Shown piece by piece: positions 10,833-29,794 of a DNA stretch of 64,000 nucleotides. Both the position numbers and the translations under genes were made by a program. Source of the DNA: Amphiura filiformis (Eukaryota; Echinodermata; Ophiuroidea; Amphilepidida; Amphiuridae); assembly GCF_039555335.1 (NCBI RefSeq), contig NW_027305505.1:146501-210500 (forward strand), in the 5' to 3' direction. The number at the start of each line of letters is the position of its first letter. The first letter of the stretch is position 1. Under the pieces are notes generated by a model, which worked only from the letters and a program-made list of their open reading frames with translations, did not search any database and was not told the origin of the DNA.

Positions 10833-11547
10833 CAATCAAGTGCAAATTTGCTGGGACACTTTCATAGTTCAATGACCCTCCCCGCACCCCTTATTCAATG
10901 TTGTATACCAAACGCCTCATTTTGTAAATGGCCTATATTTTTGCTCCTACTTTGGTTGGTGGGGGGGAGGGGATTCGAAATAGGTTGGAAACTATACAAA
11001 TAAAATGTCACATGGTGAACTTCATATGACCGGTTTTATTGAACAGAGGGCGCGAAATATGAACAAGTGTCCCAGGGAAATTTGCACTTGATTGTAAAAA
11101 AAAAAAAAAAAAATAATCTATTACTTTCAGTAAAATTACCATAACTCGCAAACGCGTTGCTCGATTGACATGATTTTTTCACTAATTTAAAACAAATAAC
11201 ATTGCGCATATTTTGGTTACTTTAATTGTCATTTTTTTTCAAACTAAATATTTTTAGGTATCAAAACGCTGTAATATATGCATTATTTAAGGCATATTTG
11301 ACACATGATTGCTATTATAAGCGAATTATCTCAAAATTCACTTTTAAAACAATTTAAAACTAATCAAAATTAAATCATATTGGAAATATAGAGTACAATC
11401 AGTTAAAAATACCTACTGAAATAAAAAAAAAAAAATCATAAAACAAAACAATTGTTTCCCTTTAGTTCATTGATAAATGTAAATGTAAATTGGCAACATA
11501 AAGGAAAAAGAAAGAAAGAAAGAAAGAAAGAAAGAAAAAGAAAGAAA

Positions 11548-11623
<76 letters not shown>

Positions 11624-11652
11624 AAAGAATAAAAAAGAAAGAAAGAAAAATA

Positions 11653-11737
11653 GCATTACATGGATTCGAACTCGAGATCTCGGGGCGAGAAGCAAAGCCA
11701 GTAACTATATGCCACCGGGAGACTGATGACAATTGCA
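11653..11737 (-). mobile_element. tRNA-like SINE head next to AAAG tract (representative, unit 1)
   Basis: On the minus strand, TGGCATATAGTTACTGG resembles an A box and GAGTTCGAATCC is a good B box. They are followed directly by the CTTT microsatellite, as in SINEs whose tails expand into simple repeats. The same module occurs in all 16 units. Confidence 0.6.
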
Positions 11738-11944
11738 CTCGATTTCAGCGTATTTAATCCTATCGTTGCAATGCTACTGTATTGTGTTATCGAGCTTCGA
11801 TCCAATGAAATCATTCATTAAAACTCATGTTTTGGTCGTATTCAGCATTTATCTAACGTATATTTTGAATATACACGGTCACATTATACATACCTTCCTA
11901 ACTTTGATATGTTTATTGGTAATTATTCCTCCATACAAATGAGC

Positions 11945-12009
11945 ACGGTCTACCATAACGTTAAATAAATATATATTACTTTTTAAGTTATATTATTCTG
12001 GTAGACCGT
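11945..12009. repeat. Short hairpin in the spacer (representative, unit 1)
   Basis: ACGGTCTACC and GGTAGACCGT form 10-bp arms around an AT-rich centre of about 45 bases. It is repeated in every unit with minor loop changes (for example units 6 and 10). It may be a tiny MITE that was in the spacer before amplification. Confidence 0.7.
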
Positions 12010-12069
12010 TATTGCGTCATTAATTCTTGTTATCCTTGTTATAAATAAATTCGCATGAATAACAACAGC

Positions 12070-12145
12070 TCAACCATAGTGTAGTGGTTTGCTTACTGCC
12101 TTCTGATCATGAGGGCTACGGTTCGAAGCTCATTGTCGCCGATAT
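12070..12145 (+). mobile_element. Second tRNA-like module, plus strand (representative, unit 1)
   Basis: TAGTGTAGTGG fits an A box and GGTTCGAAGC a B box, about 33 bases apart. Flanking bases do not form a full cloverleaf, so it is SINE-derived and not a functional tRNA. It is present in all 16 units and points opposite to the module beside the AAAG tract. Confidence 0.6.
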
Positions 12146-12714
12146 GTTTACTTTTAAATCCTGCTCTTTATCTCTTTTTAAATTTTTGAATACCAATAAT
12201 AAGCACATTTAAAATGTGTAATTGTATATAATTGTATATACACTTTTTGGCATGGCATTGTTACGTTGAATTAGCGTGTCTGTGATGGGTAGTTGAAGGC
12301 CTATATTAAAGAGTTTAACGTGCATTCCGATAATAGCATTTGAAATAGGGTAATGAGTTTGAAAGATCAATGATGAGACAAACATCATGATTCTGTTCTA
12401 TTTATTTCTATATTTTCTTAATTTCTTATTTGGTTTGCTTTTATTATGTTTGTAAATTCTACCAAAGGAGAATTTATATGTCCACTCTAATATAAGCAAT
12501 CAATGTGTCAAATATTCCTTGAAAAATGCATGCATTGCAGGGTTTGAAAAAAAAAAAAATGTTTATTTTAATAATTTTTTTTAAAATTGGCTAATCATGT
12601 AATGCATAATGAAATTATCTTGACATCACTGAAAAATTATGAAAATCGAGCAACGCGTTCGAGAGTTATGGCGATTTTATTGATATTAATAGATTATTTT
12701 TCGCATCCCCTATA

Positions 12715-12718
12715 CATG
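12715..12718. other. CATG excision-footprint candidate 1
   Basis: CCTATACATGTATTGAAG stands where filled units have CCTATA, the MITE (CA...TG) and TATTGAAG. The four bases equal the first two and last two bases of the MITE. Confidence 0.8.
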
Positions 12719-13168
12719 TATTGAAGAAGACAAAAAATAATCTAGTACTTTCAGTAAAATTACCATAACTCGCAAACGCGTTGCTCGATTGACATGATTT
12801 TTCACTAATTAAAACAAATAACATTGCGCATATTTTGGTTACTTTAATTGTCATTTTTTTTTTTTTAAATATTTTTAGGTATCAAAACGCTGTAATATAT
12901 GCATTATTTAAGGCATATTTGACACATGATTGCTATTATAAGCGAATTATCTCAAAATTCACTTTTAAAACAATTTAAAACTAATCAAAATTAAATCATA
13001 TTGGAAATATAGAGTACAATCAGTTAAAAATACCTACTGAAATAAAAAAAAAAATCATAAAACAAAACAATTGTTTCCCTTTAGTTCATTGATAAATGTA
13101 AATGTAAATTGGCAACATAAAGGAAAAAAGAAAGAAAGAAAGAAAGAAAGAAAGAAAAAGAAAGAAAA

Positions 13169-13252
<84 letters not shown>

Positions 13253-14344
13253 CAAAAAGAATAAAAAAGAAAGAAAGAAAAACAGCATTACATGGATTCG
13301 AACTCGAGATCTCGGGGCGAGAAGCAAAGCCAGTAACTATATGCCACCGGGAGACTGATGACAATTGCACTCGATTTCAGCGTATTTAATCCTATCGTTG
13401 CAATGCTACTGTATTGTGTTATCGAGCTTCGATCCAATGAAATCATTCATTAAAACTCATGTTTTGGTCGTATTCAGCATTTATCTAACGTATATTTTGA
13501 ATATACACGGTCACATTATACATACCTTCCTAACTTTGATATGTTTATTGGTAATTATTCCTCCATACAAATGAGCACGGTCTACCATAACGTTAAATAA
13601 ATATATATTACTTTTTAAGTTATATTATTCTGGTAGACCGTTATTGCGTCATTAATTCTTGTTATCCTTGTTATAAATAAATTCGCATGAATAACAACAG
13701 CTCAACCATAGTGTAGTGGTTTGCTTACTGCCTTCTGATCATGAGGGCTACGGTTCGAAGCTCATTGTCGCCGATATGTTTACTTTTAAATCCTGCTCTT
13801 TATCTCTTTTTAAATTTTTGAATACCAATAATAAGCACATTTAAAATGTGTAATTGTATATAATTGTATATACACTTTTGGCATGGCATTGTTACGTTGA
13901 ATTAGCGTGTCTGTGATGGGTAGTTGAAGGCCTATATTAAAGAGTTTAACGTGCATTCCGATAATAGCATTTGAAATAGGGTAATGAGTTTGAAAGATCA
14001 ATGATGAGACAAACATCATGATTCTGTTCTATTTATTTCTATATTTTCTTAATTTCTTATTTGGTTTGCTTTTATTATGTTTGTAAATTCTACCAAAGGA
14101 GAATTTATATGTCCACTCTAATATAAGCAATCAATGTGTCAAATATTCCTTGAAAAATGCATGCATTGCAGGGTTAGATATTCAAAAAATGTTTATTTTA
14201 ATAAATTTTTTAAAAATTGGCTAATCATGTAATGCATAATGAAATTATCTTGACATCACTGAAAAAATTATGAAAATCGGTCATAGCGTTCCAGAGTTAT
14301 GGCGATTTTATTGATATTAACACATTATTTTTTCGCATCCCCTA
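12715..14344 (+). repeat. Array unit 2 (MITE absent; CATG footprint)
   Basis: The unit starts with CATG (12715-12718) between two TAs where other units have a MITE. The AAAG tract is 13124-13282. The last 70 bases (14272-14344) differ from all other units: TCGGTCATAGCGTTCC replaces the usual TCGAGCAACGCGTTCG, and other changes follow. Confidence 0.93.
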
Positions 14345-15054
14345 CACACTCAGGTGCAAATTTGCTGGGACACTTTCACAGTTCAATGACCCTCCCCACA
14401 CCCCTTATTCAATGTTGTATACCAAACGCCTCATTTTGTAAATGGCCTATATTTTTGCTCCAACATTGGTTGGTGGGGAGGAGGGATTCGAAATAGGTTG
14501 GAAACTATACAAATAAAATGTCACATGGTGAACTTCATATGACCGGTTTTATTGAACAGAGGGCGCGAAATATGAACAAGTGTCCCAGGGAAATTTGCAC
14601 TTGATTGTATTGAAAAAGAAAAAAAATAATCTAGTACTTTCAGTAAAATTACCATAACTCGCAAACGCGTTGCTCGATTGACATGATTTTTTCACTAATT
14701 TAAAACAAATAACATTGCGCATATTTTGGTTACTTTAATTGTCATTTTTGTCAAACTAAATATTTTAGGTATCAAAACGCTGTAATATATGCATTATTTA
14801 AGGCATATTTGACACATGATTGCTATTATAAGCGAATTATCTCAAAATTCACTTTTAAAACAATTTAAAACTAATCAAAGTTAAATCATATTGGAAATAT
14901 AGAGTACAATCAGTTAAAAATACCTACTGAAATAAAAAAAAAATCATAAAACAAAACAATTGTTTCCCTTTAGTTCATTGATAAATGTAAATGTAAATTG
15001 GCAACATAAAGGAAAAAGAAAGAAAGAAAGAAAGAAAGAAAGAAAAGAAAGAAA

Positions 15055-15118
<64 letters not shown>

Positions 15119-16212
15119 CAAAAAGAATAAAAAAGAAAGAAAGAAAAATAGCATTACATGGATTCGAACTCGAGATCTCGGGGCGAGAAGCAAAACCAGT
15201 AACTATATGCCACCGGGAGACTGATGACAATTGCACTCGATTTCAGCGTATTTAATCCTATCGTTGCAATGCTACTGTATTGTGTTATCGAGCTTCGATC
15301 CAATGAAATCATTCATTAAAACTCATGTTTTGGTCGTATTCAGCATTTATCTAACGTATATTTTGAATATACACGGTCACATTATACATACCTTCCTAAC
15401 TTTGATATGTTTATTGGTAATTATTCCTCCATACAAATGAGCACGGTCTACCATAACGTTAAATAAATATATATTACTTTTTAAGTTATATTATTCTGGT
15501 AGACCGTTATTGCGTCATTAATTCTTGTTATCCTTGTTATAAATAAATTCGCATGAATAACAACAGCTCAACCATAGTGTAGTGGTTTGCTTACTGCCTT
15601 CTGATCATGAGGGCTACGGTTCGAAGCTCATTGTCGCCGATATGTTTACTTTTAAATCCTGCTCTTTATCTCTTTTTTAATTTTTGAATACCAATAATAA
15701 GCACATTTAAAATGTGTAATTGTATATAATTGTATATACACTTTTTGGCATGGCATTGTTACGTTGAATTAGCGTGTCTGTGATGGGTAGTTGAAGGCCT
15801 ATATTAAAGAGTTTAACGTGCATTCCGATAATAGCATTTGAAATAGGGTAATGAGTTTGAAAGATCAATGATGAGACAAACATCATGATTCTGTTCTATT
15901 TATTTCTATATTTTCTTAATTTCTTATTTGGTTTGCTTTTATTATGTTTGTAAATTCTACCAAAGGAGAATTTATATGTCCACTCTAATATAAGCAATCA
16001 ATGTGTCAAATATTCCTTGAAAAATGCATGCATTGCAGGGTTAGATATTCAAAAAAATGTTTATTTTAATAATTTTTTAAAATTGGCTAATCATGTAATG
16101 CATAATGAAATTATCTTGACATCACTGAAAAAATTATGAAAATCGAGCAACGCGTTCGAGAGTTATGGCGATTTTATTGATATTAATAGATTATTTTTTC
16201 GCATCCCCTATA
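14345..16212 (+). repeat. Array unit 3
   Basis: The MITE is 14345-14607 with an unusual 5' end (CACACTCAGGTGCAAA, not CAATCAAGTGCAAA), continuing the divergent patch of unit 2. The AAAG tract is 15013-15148, one of the shorter ones. Confidence 0.93.
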
Positions 16213-16926
16213 CAATCAAGTGCAAATTTGCTGGGACACTTTCATAGTTCAATGACCCTCCCCACCCCTTATTCAATGTTGTATTTTTAACGCCTCATTT
16301 TGTAAATGGCCTATATTTTGCTCCAACATTGGTTGGTGGGGAGGAGAGGGATTCGAAATAGGTTGGAAACTATACAAATAAAATGTCACATGGTGAACTT
16401 CATATGACCGGTTTTATTGAACAGAGGGCGCGAAATATGAACAAGTGTCCCAGGGAAATTTGCACTTGATTGTATTGAAGAAGACAAAAAATAATCTAGT
16501 ACTTTCAGTAAAATTACCATAACTCGCAAACGCGTTGCTCGATTGACATGATTTTTTCACTAATTTAAAACAAATAACATTGCGCATATTTTGGTTACTT
16601 TAATTGTCATTTTTGTCAAACTAAATATTTTTAGGTATCAAAACGCTGTAATATATGCATTATTTAAGGCATATTTGACACATGATTGCTATTATAAGCG
16701 AATTATCTCAAAATTCACTTTTAAAACAATTTAAAACTAATCAAAATTAAATCATATTGGAAATATAGAGTACAATCAGTTAAAAATACCTACTGAAATA
16801 AAAAAAAAAATCATAAAACAAAACAATTGTTTCCCTTTAGTTCATTGATAAATGTAAATGTAAATTGGCAACATAAAGGAAAAAAAAGAAAGAAAGAAAG
16901 AAAGAAAGAAAGAAAAAAGAAAAAAA

Positions 16927-17014
<88 letters not shown>

Positions 17015-18106
17015 CAAAAAGAATAAAAAAAAAGAAAGAAAAATAGCATTACATGGATTCGAACTCGAGATCTCGGGGCGAGAAGCAAAACCAGTAACTA
17101 TATGCCACCGGAGACTGATGACAATTGCACTCGATTTCAGCGTATTTAATCCTATCGTTGCAATGCTACTGTATTGTGTTATCGAGCTTCGATCCAATGA
17201 AATCATTCATTAAAACTCATGTTTTGGTCGTATTCAGCATTTATCTAACGTATATTTTGAATATACACGGTCACATTATACATACCTTCCTAACTTTGAT
17301 ATGTTTATTGGTAATTATTCCTCCATACAAATGAGCACGGTCTACCATAACGTTAAATAAATATATATTACTTTTTAAGTTATATTATTCTGGTAGACCG
17401 TTATTGCGTCATTAATTCTTGTTATCCTTGTTATAAATAAATTCGCATGAATAACAACAGCTCAACCATAGTGTAGTGGTTTGCTTACTGCCTTCTGATC
17501 ATGAGGGCTACGGTTCGAAGCTCATTGTCGCCGATATGTTTACTTTTAAATCCTGCTCTTTATCTCTTTTTTAATTTTTGAATACCAATAATAAGCACAT
17601 TTAAAATGTGTAATTGTATATAATTGTATATACACTTTTTGGCATGGCATTGTTACGTTGAATTAGCGTGTCTGTGATGGGTAGTTGAAGGCGTATATTA
17701 AAGAGTTTAACGTGCATTCCGATAATAGCATTTGAAATAGGGTAATGAGTTTGAAAGATCAATGATGAGACAAACATCATGATTCTGTTCTATTTATTTC
17801 TATATTTTCTTAATTTCTTATTTGGTTTGCTTTTATTATGTTTGTAAATTCTACCAAAGGAGAATTTATATGTCCACTCTAATATAAGCAATCAATGTGT
17901 CAAATATTCCTTGAAAAATGCATGCATTGCAGGGTTAGATATTCAAAAAAATGTTTATTTTAATAATTTTTTTAAAAATTGGCTAATCATGTAATGCATA
18001 ATGAAATTATCTTGACATCACTGAAAAATTATGAAAATCGAGCAACGCGTTCGAGAGTTATGGCGATTTTATTGATATTAATAGATTATTTTTCGCATCC
18101 CCTATA
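16213..18106 (+). repeat. Array unit 4
   Basis: The MITE is 16213-16472, with GTATTTTTAACGCC replacing GTATACCAAACGCC near 16277. The AAAG tract is 16881-17043. It carries GGCGTATATT near 17690, a variant shared only with units 5 and 8, and lacks one G in CCACCGGAG, shared with unit 13. Confidence 0.93.
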
Positions 18107-20010
<1,904 letters not shown>

Positions 20011-20685
20011 CAATCAAGTGCAAATTTGCTGGGACACTTTCATAGTTCAATGACCTCCCTGCACCCCTTATTCAATGTTGTATACCAAACGCCTCATTTT
20101 GTAAATGGCCTATATTTTTGCTCCAACATTGGTTGGTGGGGGAGGGAGGGGATTCGAAATAGGTTGGAAACTATACAAATAAAATGTCACATGGTGAACT
20201 TCATATGACCGGTTTTATTGAACAGAGGGCGCGAAATATGAACAAGTGTCCCAGGGAAATTTGCACTTGATTGTATTGAAGAAGACAAAAAATAATCTAG
20301 TACTTTCAGTAAAATTACCATAACTCGCAAACGCGTTGCTCGATTGACATGATTTTTTCACTAATTTAAAACAAATAACATTGCGCATATTTTGGTTACT
20401 TTAATTGTCATTTTTGTCAAACTAAATATTTTTAGGTATCAAAACGCTGTAATATATGCATTATTTAAGGCATATTTGACACATGATTGCTATTATAAGC
20501 GAATTATCTCAAAATTCACTTTTAAAACAATTTAAAACTAATCAAAATTAAATCATATTGGAAATATAGAGTACAATCAGTTAAAAATACCTACTGAAAT
20601 AAAAAAAAAATCATAAAACAAAACAATTGTTTCCCTTTAGTTCATTGATAAATGTAAATGTAAATTGGCAACATAAAGGAAAAAA

Positions 20686-20721
<36 letters not shown>

Positions 20722-20740
20722 AAAAGAAAAAGAAAGAAAA

Positions 20741-20804
<64 letters not shown>

Positions 20805-21914
20805 AAAAGAAAGAAAGACAAAAAGAATAAAAAAGAAAGAAAGAAAAATAGCATTACATGGATTCGAACTCGAGATCTCGGGGCGAGAAGCAAAGCCAGT
20901 AACTATATGCCACCGGGAGACTGATGACAATTGCACTCGATTTCAGCGTATTTAATCCTATCGTTGCAATGCTACTGTATTGTGTTATCGAGCTTCGATC
21001 CAATGAAATCATTCATTAAAACTCATGTTTTGGTCGTATTCAGCATTTATCTAACGTATATTTTGAATATACACGGTCACATTATACATACCTTCCTAAC
21101 TTTGATATGTTTATTGGTAATTATTCCTCCATACAAATGAGCACGGTCTACCATAACGTTAAATAAATATATATTACTTTTTTATTTTATATTATTCTGG
21201 TAGACCGTTATTGCGTCATTAATTCTTGTTATCCTTGTTATAAATAAATTCGCATGAATAACAACAGCTCAACCATAGTGTAGTGGTTTGCTTACTGCCT
21301 TCTGATCATGAGGGCTACGGTTCGAAGCTCATTGTCGCCGATATGTTTACTTTTAAATCCTGCTCTTTATCTCTTTTTTAATTTTTGAATACCAATAATA
21401 AGCACATTTAAAATGTGTAATTGTATATAATTGTATATACACTTTTTGGCATGGCATTGTTACGTTGAATTAGCGTGTCTGTGATGGGTAGTTGAAGGCC
21501 TATATTAAAGAGTTTAACGTGCATTCCGATAATAGCATTTGAAATAGGGTAATGAGTTTGAAAGATCAATGATGAGACAAACATCATGATTCTGTTCTAT
21601 TTATTTCTATATTTTCTTAATTTCTTATTTGGTTTGCTTTTATTATGTTTGTAAATTCTACCAAAGGAGAATTTATATGTCCACTCTAATATAAGCAATC
21701 AATGTGTCAAATATTCCTTGAAAAATGCATGCATTGCAGGGTTAGATATTCAAAAAAATGTTTATTTTAATAATTTTTTTAAAAATTGGCTAATCATGTA
21801 ATGCATAATGAAATTATCTTGACATCACTGAAAAAATTATGAAAATCGAGCAACGCGTTCGAGAGTTATGGCGATTTTATTGATATTAATAGATTATTTT
21901 TCGCATCCCCTATA
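20011..21914 (+). repeat. Array unit 6
   Basis: The MITE is 20011-20273. The AAAG tract 20681-20848 has extra AAAAAG interruptions. The loop of the small hairpin is altered (TTTTTTATTTTATATT near 21180). It ends at the second CATG junction. Confidence 0.93.
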
Positions 21915-25459
<3,545 letters not shown>

Positions 25460-26166
25460 CAATCAAGTGCAAATTTGCTGGGACACTTTCATAGTTCAAT
25501 GACCTCCCTGCACCCCTTATTCAATGTTGTATACCAAACGCCTCATTTTGTAAATGGCCTATATTTTTGCTCTAACATTGGTTGGTGGGGGAGGGAGGGA
25601 TTCGAAATAGGTTGAAACTATACAAATAAAATGTCACATGGTGAACTTCATATGACCGGTTTTATTGAACAGAGGGCGCGAAATATGAACAAGTGTCCCA
25701 GGGAAATTTGCACTTGATTGTATTAAAAAAAAAAAAAAATAATCTAGTACTTTCAGTAAAATTACCATAACTCGCAAACGCGTTGCTCGATTGACATGAT
25801 TTTTTCACTAATTTAAAACAAATAACATTGCGCATATTTTGGTTACTTTAATTGTAATTTTTTGTCAAACTAAATATTTTTAGGTATCAAAACGCTGTAA
25901 TATATGCATTATTTAAGGCATATTTGACACATGATTGCTATTATAAGCGAATTATCTCAAAATTCACTTTTAAAACAATTTAAAACTAATCAAAATTAAA
26001 TCATATTGGAAATATAGAGTACAATCAGTTAAAAATACCTACTGAAATAAAAAAAAAAAATCATAAAACAAAACAATTGTTTCCTTTAGTTCATTGATAA
26101 ATGTAAATGTAAATTGGCAACATAAAGGAAAAAAAGAAAGAAAGAAAGAAAGAAAGAAAGAAAAAA

Positions 26167-26254
<88 letters not shown>

Positions 26255-27354
26255 CAAAAAGAATAAAAAAGAAAGAAAGAAAAATAGCATTACATGGATT
26301 CGAACTCGAGATCTCGGGGGAGAGAAGCAAAGCCAGTAACTATATGCCACCGGGAGACTGATGACAATTGCACTCGATTTCAGCGTATTTAATCCTATCG
26401 TTGCAATGCTACTGTATTGTGTTATCGAGCTTCGATCCAATGAAATCATTCATTAAAACTCATGTTTTGGTCGTATTCAGCATTTATCTAACGTATATTT
26501 TGAATATACACGGTCACATTATACATACCTTCCTAACTTTGATATGTTTATTGGTAATTATTCCTCCATACAAATGAGCACGGTCTACCATAACGTTAAA
26601 TAAATATATATTACTTTTTAAGTTATATTATTCTGGTAGACCGTTATTGCGTCATTAATTCTTGTTATCCTTGTTATAAATAAATTCGCATGAATAACAA
26701 CAGCTCAACCATAGTGTAGTGGTTTGCTTACTGCCTTCTGATCATGAGGGCTACGGTTCGAAGCTCATTGTCGCCGATATGTTTACTTTTAAATCCTGCT
26801 CTTTATCTCTTTTTTAATTTTTGAATACCAATAATAAGCACATTTAAAATGTGTAATTGTATATAATTGTATATACACTTTTTGGCATGGCATTGTTACG
26901 TTGAATTAGCGTGTCTGTGATGGGTAGTTGAAGGCCTATATTAAAGAGTTTAACGTGCATTCCGATAATAGCATTTGAAATAGGGTAATGAGTTTGAAAG
27001 ATCAATGATGAGACAAACATCATGATTCTGTTCTATTTATTTCTATATTTTCTTAATTTCTTATTTGGTTTGCTTTTATTATGTTTGTAAATTCTACCAA
27101 AGGAGAATTTATATGTCCACTCTAATATAAGCAATCAATGTGTCAAATATTCCTTGAAAAATGCATGCATTGCAGGGTTAGATATTCAAAAAAATGTTTA
27201 TTTTAATAATTTTTTTTAAAAATTGGCTAATCATGTAATGCATAATGAAATTATCTTGACATCACTGAAAAAATTATGAAAAAATCGAGCAACGCGTTCG
27301 AGAGTTATGGCGATTTTATTGATATTAATAGATTATTTTTTCGCATCCCCTATA
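25460..27354 (+). repeat. Array unit 9
   Basis: The MITE is 25460-25720. The spacer opens with an A-run after TATT, similar to unit 1. The AAAG tract is 26129-26284. The tRNA-like head has CTCGGGGGAGAGAAG. It ends at the third CATG junction. Confidence 0.93.
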
Positions 27355-27358
27355 CATG
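27355..27358. other. CATG excision-footprint candidate 3
   Basis: The sequence at the junction is identical to footprints 1 and 2. Confidence 0.8.
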
Positions 27359-27807
27359 TATTGAAGAAGACAAAAAATAATCTAGTACTTTCAGTAAAAT
27401 TACCATAACTCGCAAACGCGTTGCTCGATTGACATGATTTTTTCACTAATTTAAAACAAATAACATTGCGCATATTTTGGTTACTTTAATTGTCATTTTT
27501 GTCAAACTAAATATTTTAGGTATCAAAACGCTGTAATATATGCATTATTTAAGGCATATTTGACACATGATTGCTATTATAAGCGAATTATCTCAAAATT
27601 CACTTTTAGAACAATTTAAAACTAATCAAAATTAAATCATATTGGAAATATAGAGTACAATCAGTTAAAAATACCTACTGAAATAAAAAAAAATCATAAA
27701 ACAAAACAATTGTTTCCCTTTAGTTCATTGATAAATGTAAATGTAAATTGGCAACATAAAGGAAAAAAGAAAGAAAGAAAGAAAGAAAGAAAGAAAAAAG
27801 AAAGAAA

Positions 27808-27903
<96 letters not shown>

Positions 27904-28996
27904 CAAAAAGAATAAAAAAGAAAGAAAGAAAAATAGCATTACATGGATTCGAACTCGAGATTTCGGGGGCGAGAAGCAAAGCCAGTAACTATATGCCACT
28001 GGGAGACTGATGACAATTGCACTCGATTTCAGCGTATTTAATCCTATCATTGCAATGCTACTGTATTGTGTTATCGAGCTTCGATCCAATGAAATCATTC
28101 ATTAAAACTCATGTTTTGGTCGTATTCAGCATTTATCTAACGTATATTTTGAATATACACGGTCACATTATACATACCTTCCTAACTTTGATATGTTTAT
28201 TGGTAATTATTCCTCCATACAAATGAGCACGGTCTACCATAACGTTAAATAAATATATATTACTTTTTTTGTTTTATTATTCTGGTAGACCGTTATTGCG
28301 TCATTAATTCTTGTTATCCTTGTTATAAATAAATTCGCATGAATAACAACAGCTCAACCATAGTGTAGTGGTTTGCTTACTGCCTTCTGATCATGAGGGC
28401 TACGGTTCGAAGCTCATTGTCGCCGATATGTTTACTTTTAAATCCTGCTCTTTATCTCTTTTTTTAATTTTTGAATACCAATAATAAGCACATTTAAAAT
28501 GTGTAATTGTATATAATTGTATATACACTTTTGGCATGGCATTGTTACGTTGAATTAGCGTGTCTGTGATGGGTAGTTGAAGGCCTATATTAAAGAGTTT
28601 AACGTGCATTCCGATAATAGCATTTGAAATAGGGTAATGAGTTTGAAAGATCAATGATGAGACAAACATCATGATTCTGTTCTATTTATTTCTATATTTT
28701 CTTAATTTCTTATTTGGTTTGCTTTTATTATGTTTGTAAATTCTACCAAAGGAGAATTTATATGTCCACTCTAATATAAGCAATCAATGTGTCAAATATT
28801 CCTTGAAAAATGCATGCATTGCAGGGTTAGATATTCAAAAAAATGTTTATTTTAATAATTTTTTAAAATTGGCTAATCATGTAATGCATAATGAAATTAT
28901 CTTGACATCACTGAAAAATTATGAAAATCGAGCAACGCGTTCGAGAGTTATGGCGATTTTATTGATATTAATAGATTATTTTTCGCATCCCCTATA
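27355..28996 (+). repeat. Array unit 10 (MITE absent; CATG footprint)
   Basis: The unit starts with CATG at 27355-27358. The AAAG tract is 27763-27933. It shares CTTTTAGAACAATTT with unit 7 and has private changes AGATTTCGGGGGC and CCACTGGGAG. Confidence 0.93.
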
Positions 28997-29707
28997 CAAT
29001 CAAGTGCAAATTTGCTGGGACACTTTCATAGTTCAATGACCTCCCTGCACCCCTTTATTCAATGTTGTATACCAAACGCCTCATTTTGTAAATGGCCTAT
29101 ATTTTTGCTCCAACATTGGTTGGTGGGGAGGAGGGATTCGAAATAGGTTGGAAACTATACAAATAAAATGTCACATGGTGAACTTCATATGACCGGTTTT
29201 ATTGAACAGAGGGCGCGAAATATGAACAAGTGTCCCAGGGAAATTTGCACTTGATTGTATTGAAAAGACAAAAATAATCTAGTACTTTCAGTAAAATTAC
29301 CATAACTCGCAAACGCGTTGCTCGATTGACATGATTTTTCACTAATTTAAAACAAATAACATTGCGCATATTTTGGTTACTTTAATTGTCATTTTTTTTT
29401 ATTTTATATATTTTTAGGTATCAAAACGCTGTAATATATGCATTATTTAAGGCATATTTGACACATGATTGCTATTATAAGCGAATTATCTCAAAATTCA
29501 CTTTTAAAACAATTTAAAACTAATCAAAATTAAATCATATTGGAAATATAGAGTACAATCAGTTAAAAATACCTACTAAAATAACAAAAAAAATCATAAA
29601 ACAAAACAATTGTTTCCTTTAGTTCATTGATAAATGTAAATGTAAATTGGCAACATAAAGGAAAAAAGAAAGAAAGAAAGAAAGAAAGAAAGAAAAAGAA
29701 AGAAAAG

Positions 29708-29794
<87 letters not shown>

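Larger units (their letters stand above)
10833..12714 (+). repeat. Array unit 1 (MITE plus spacer)
   Basis: The MITE is 10833-11094. Its ends are CAATCAAGTGCAAATTT and the inverse, about 28 of 30 bases matching. The spacer opens with an A-run (11096-11113) in place of the usual TTGAAGAAG. The AAAG tract is 11505-11650. It ends at the first CATG junction. Confidence 0.93.

Noticed and set aside
12070..12145. Functional tRNA genes in each array unit
   Set aside because: A and B boxes are present but no complete cloverleaf or paired acceptor stem can be drawn.
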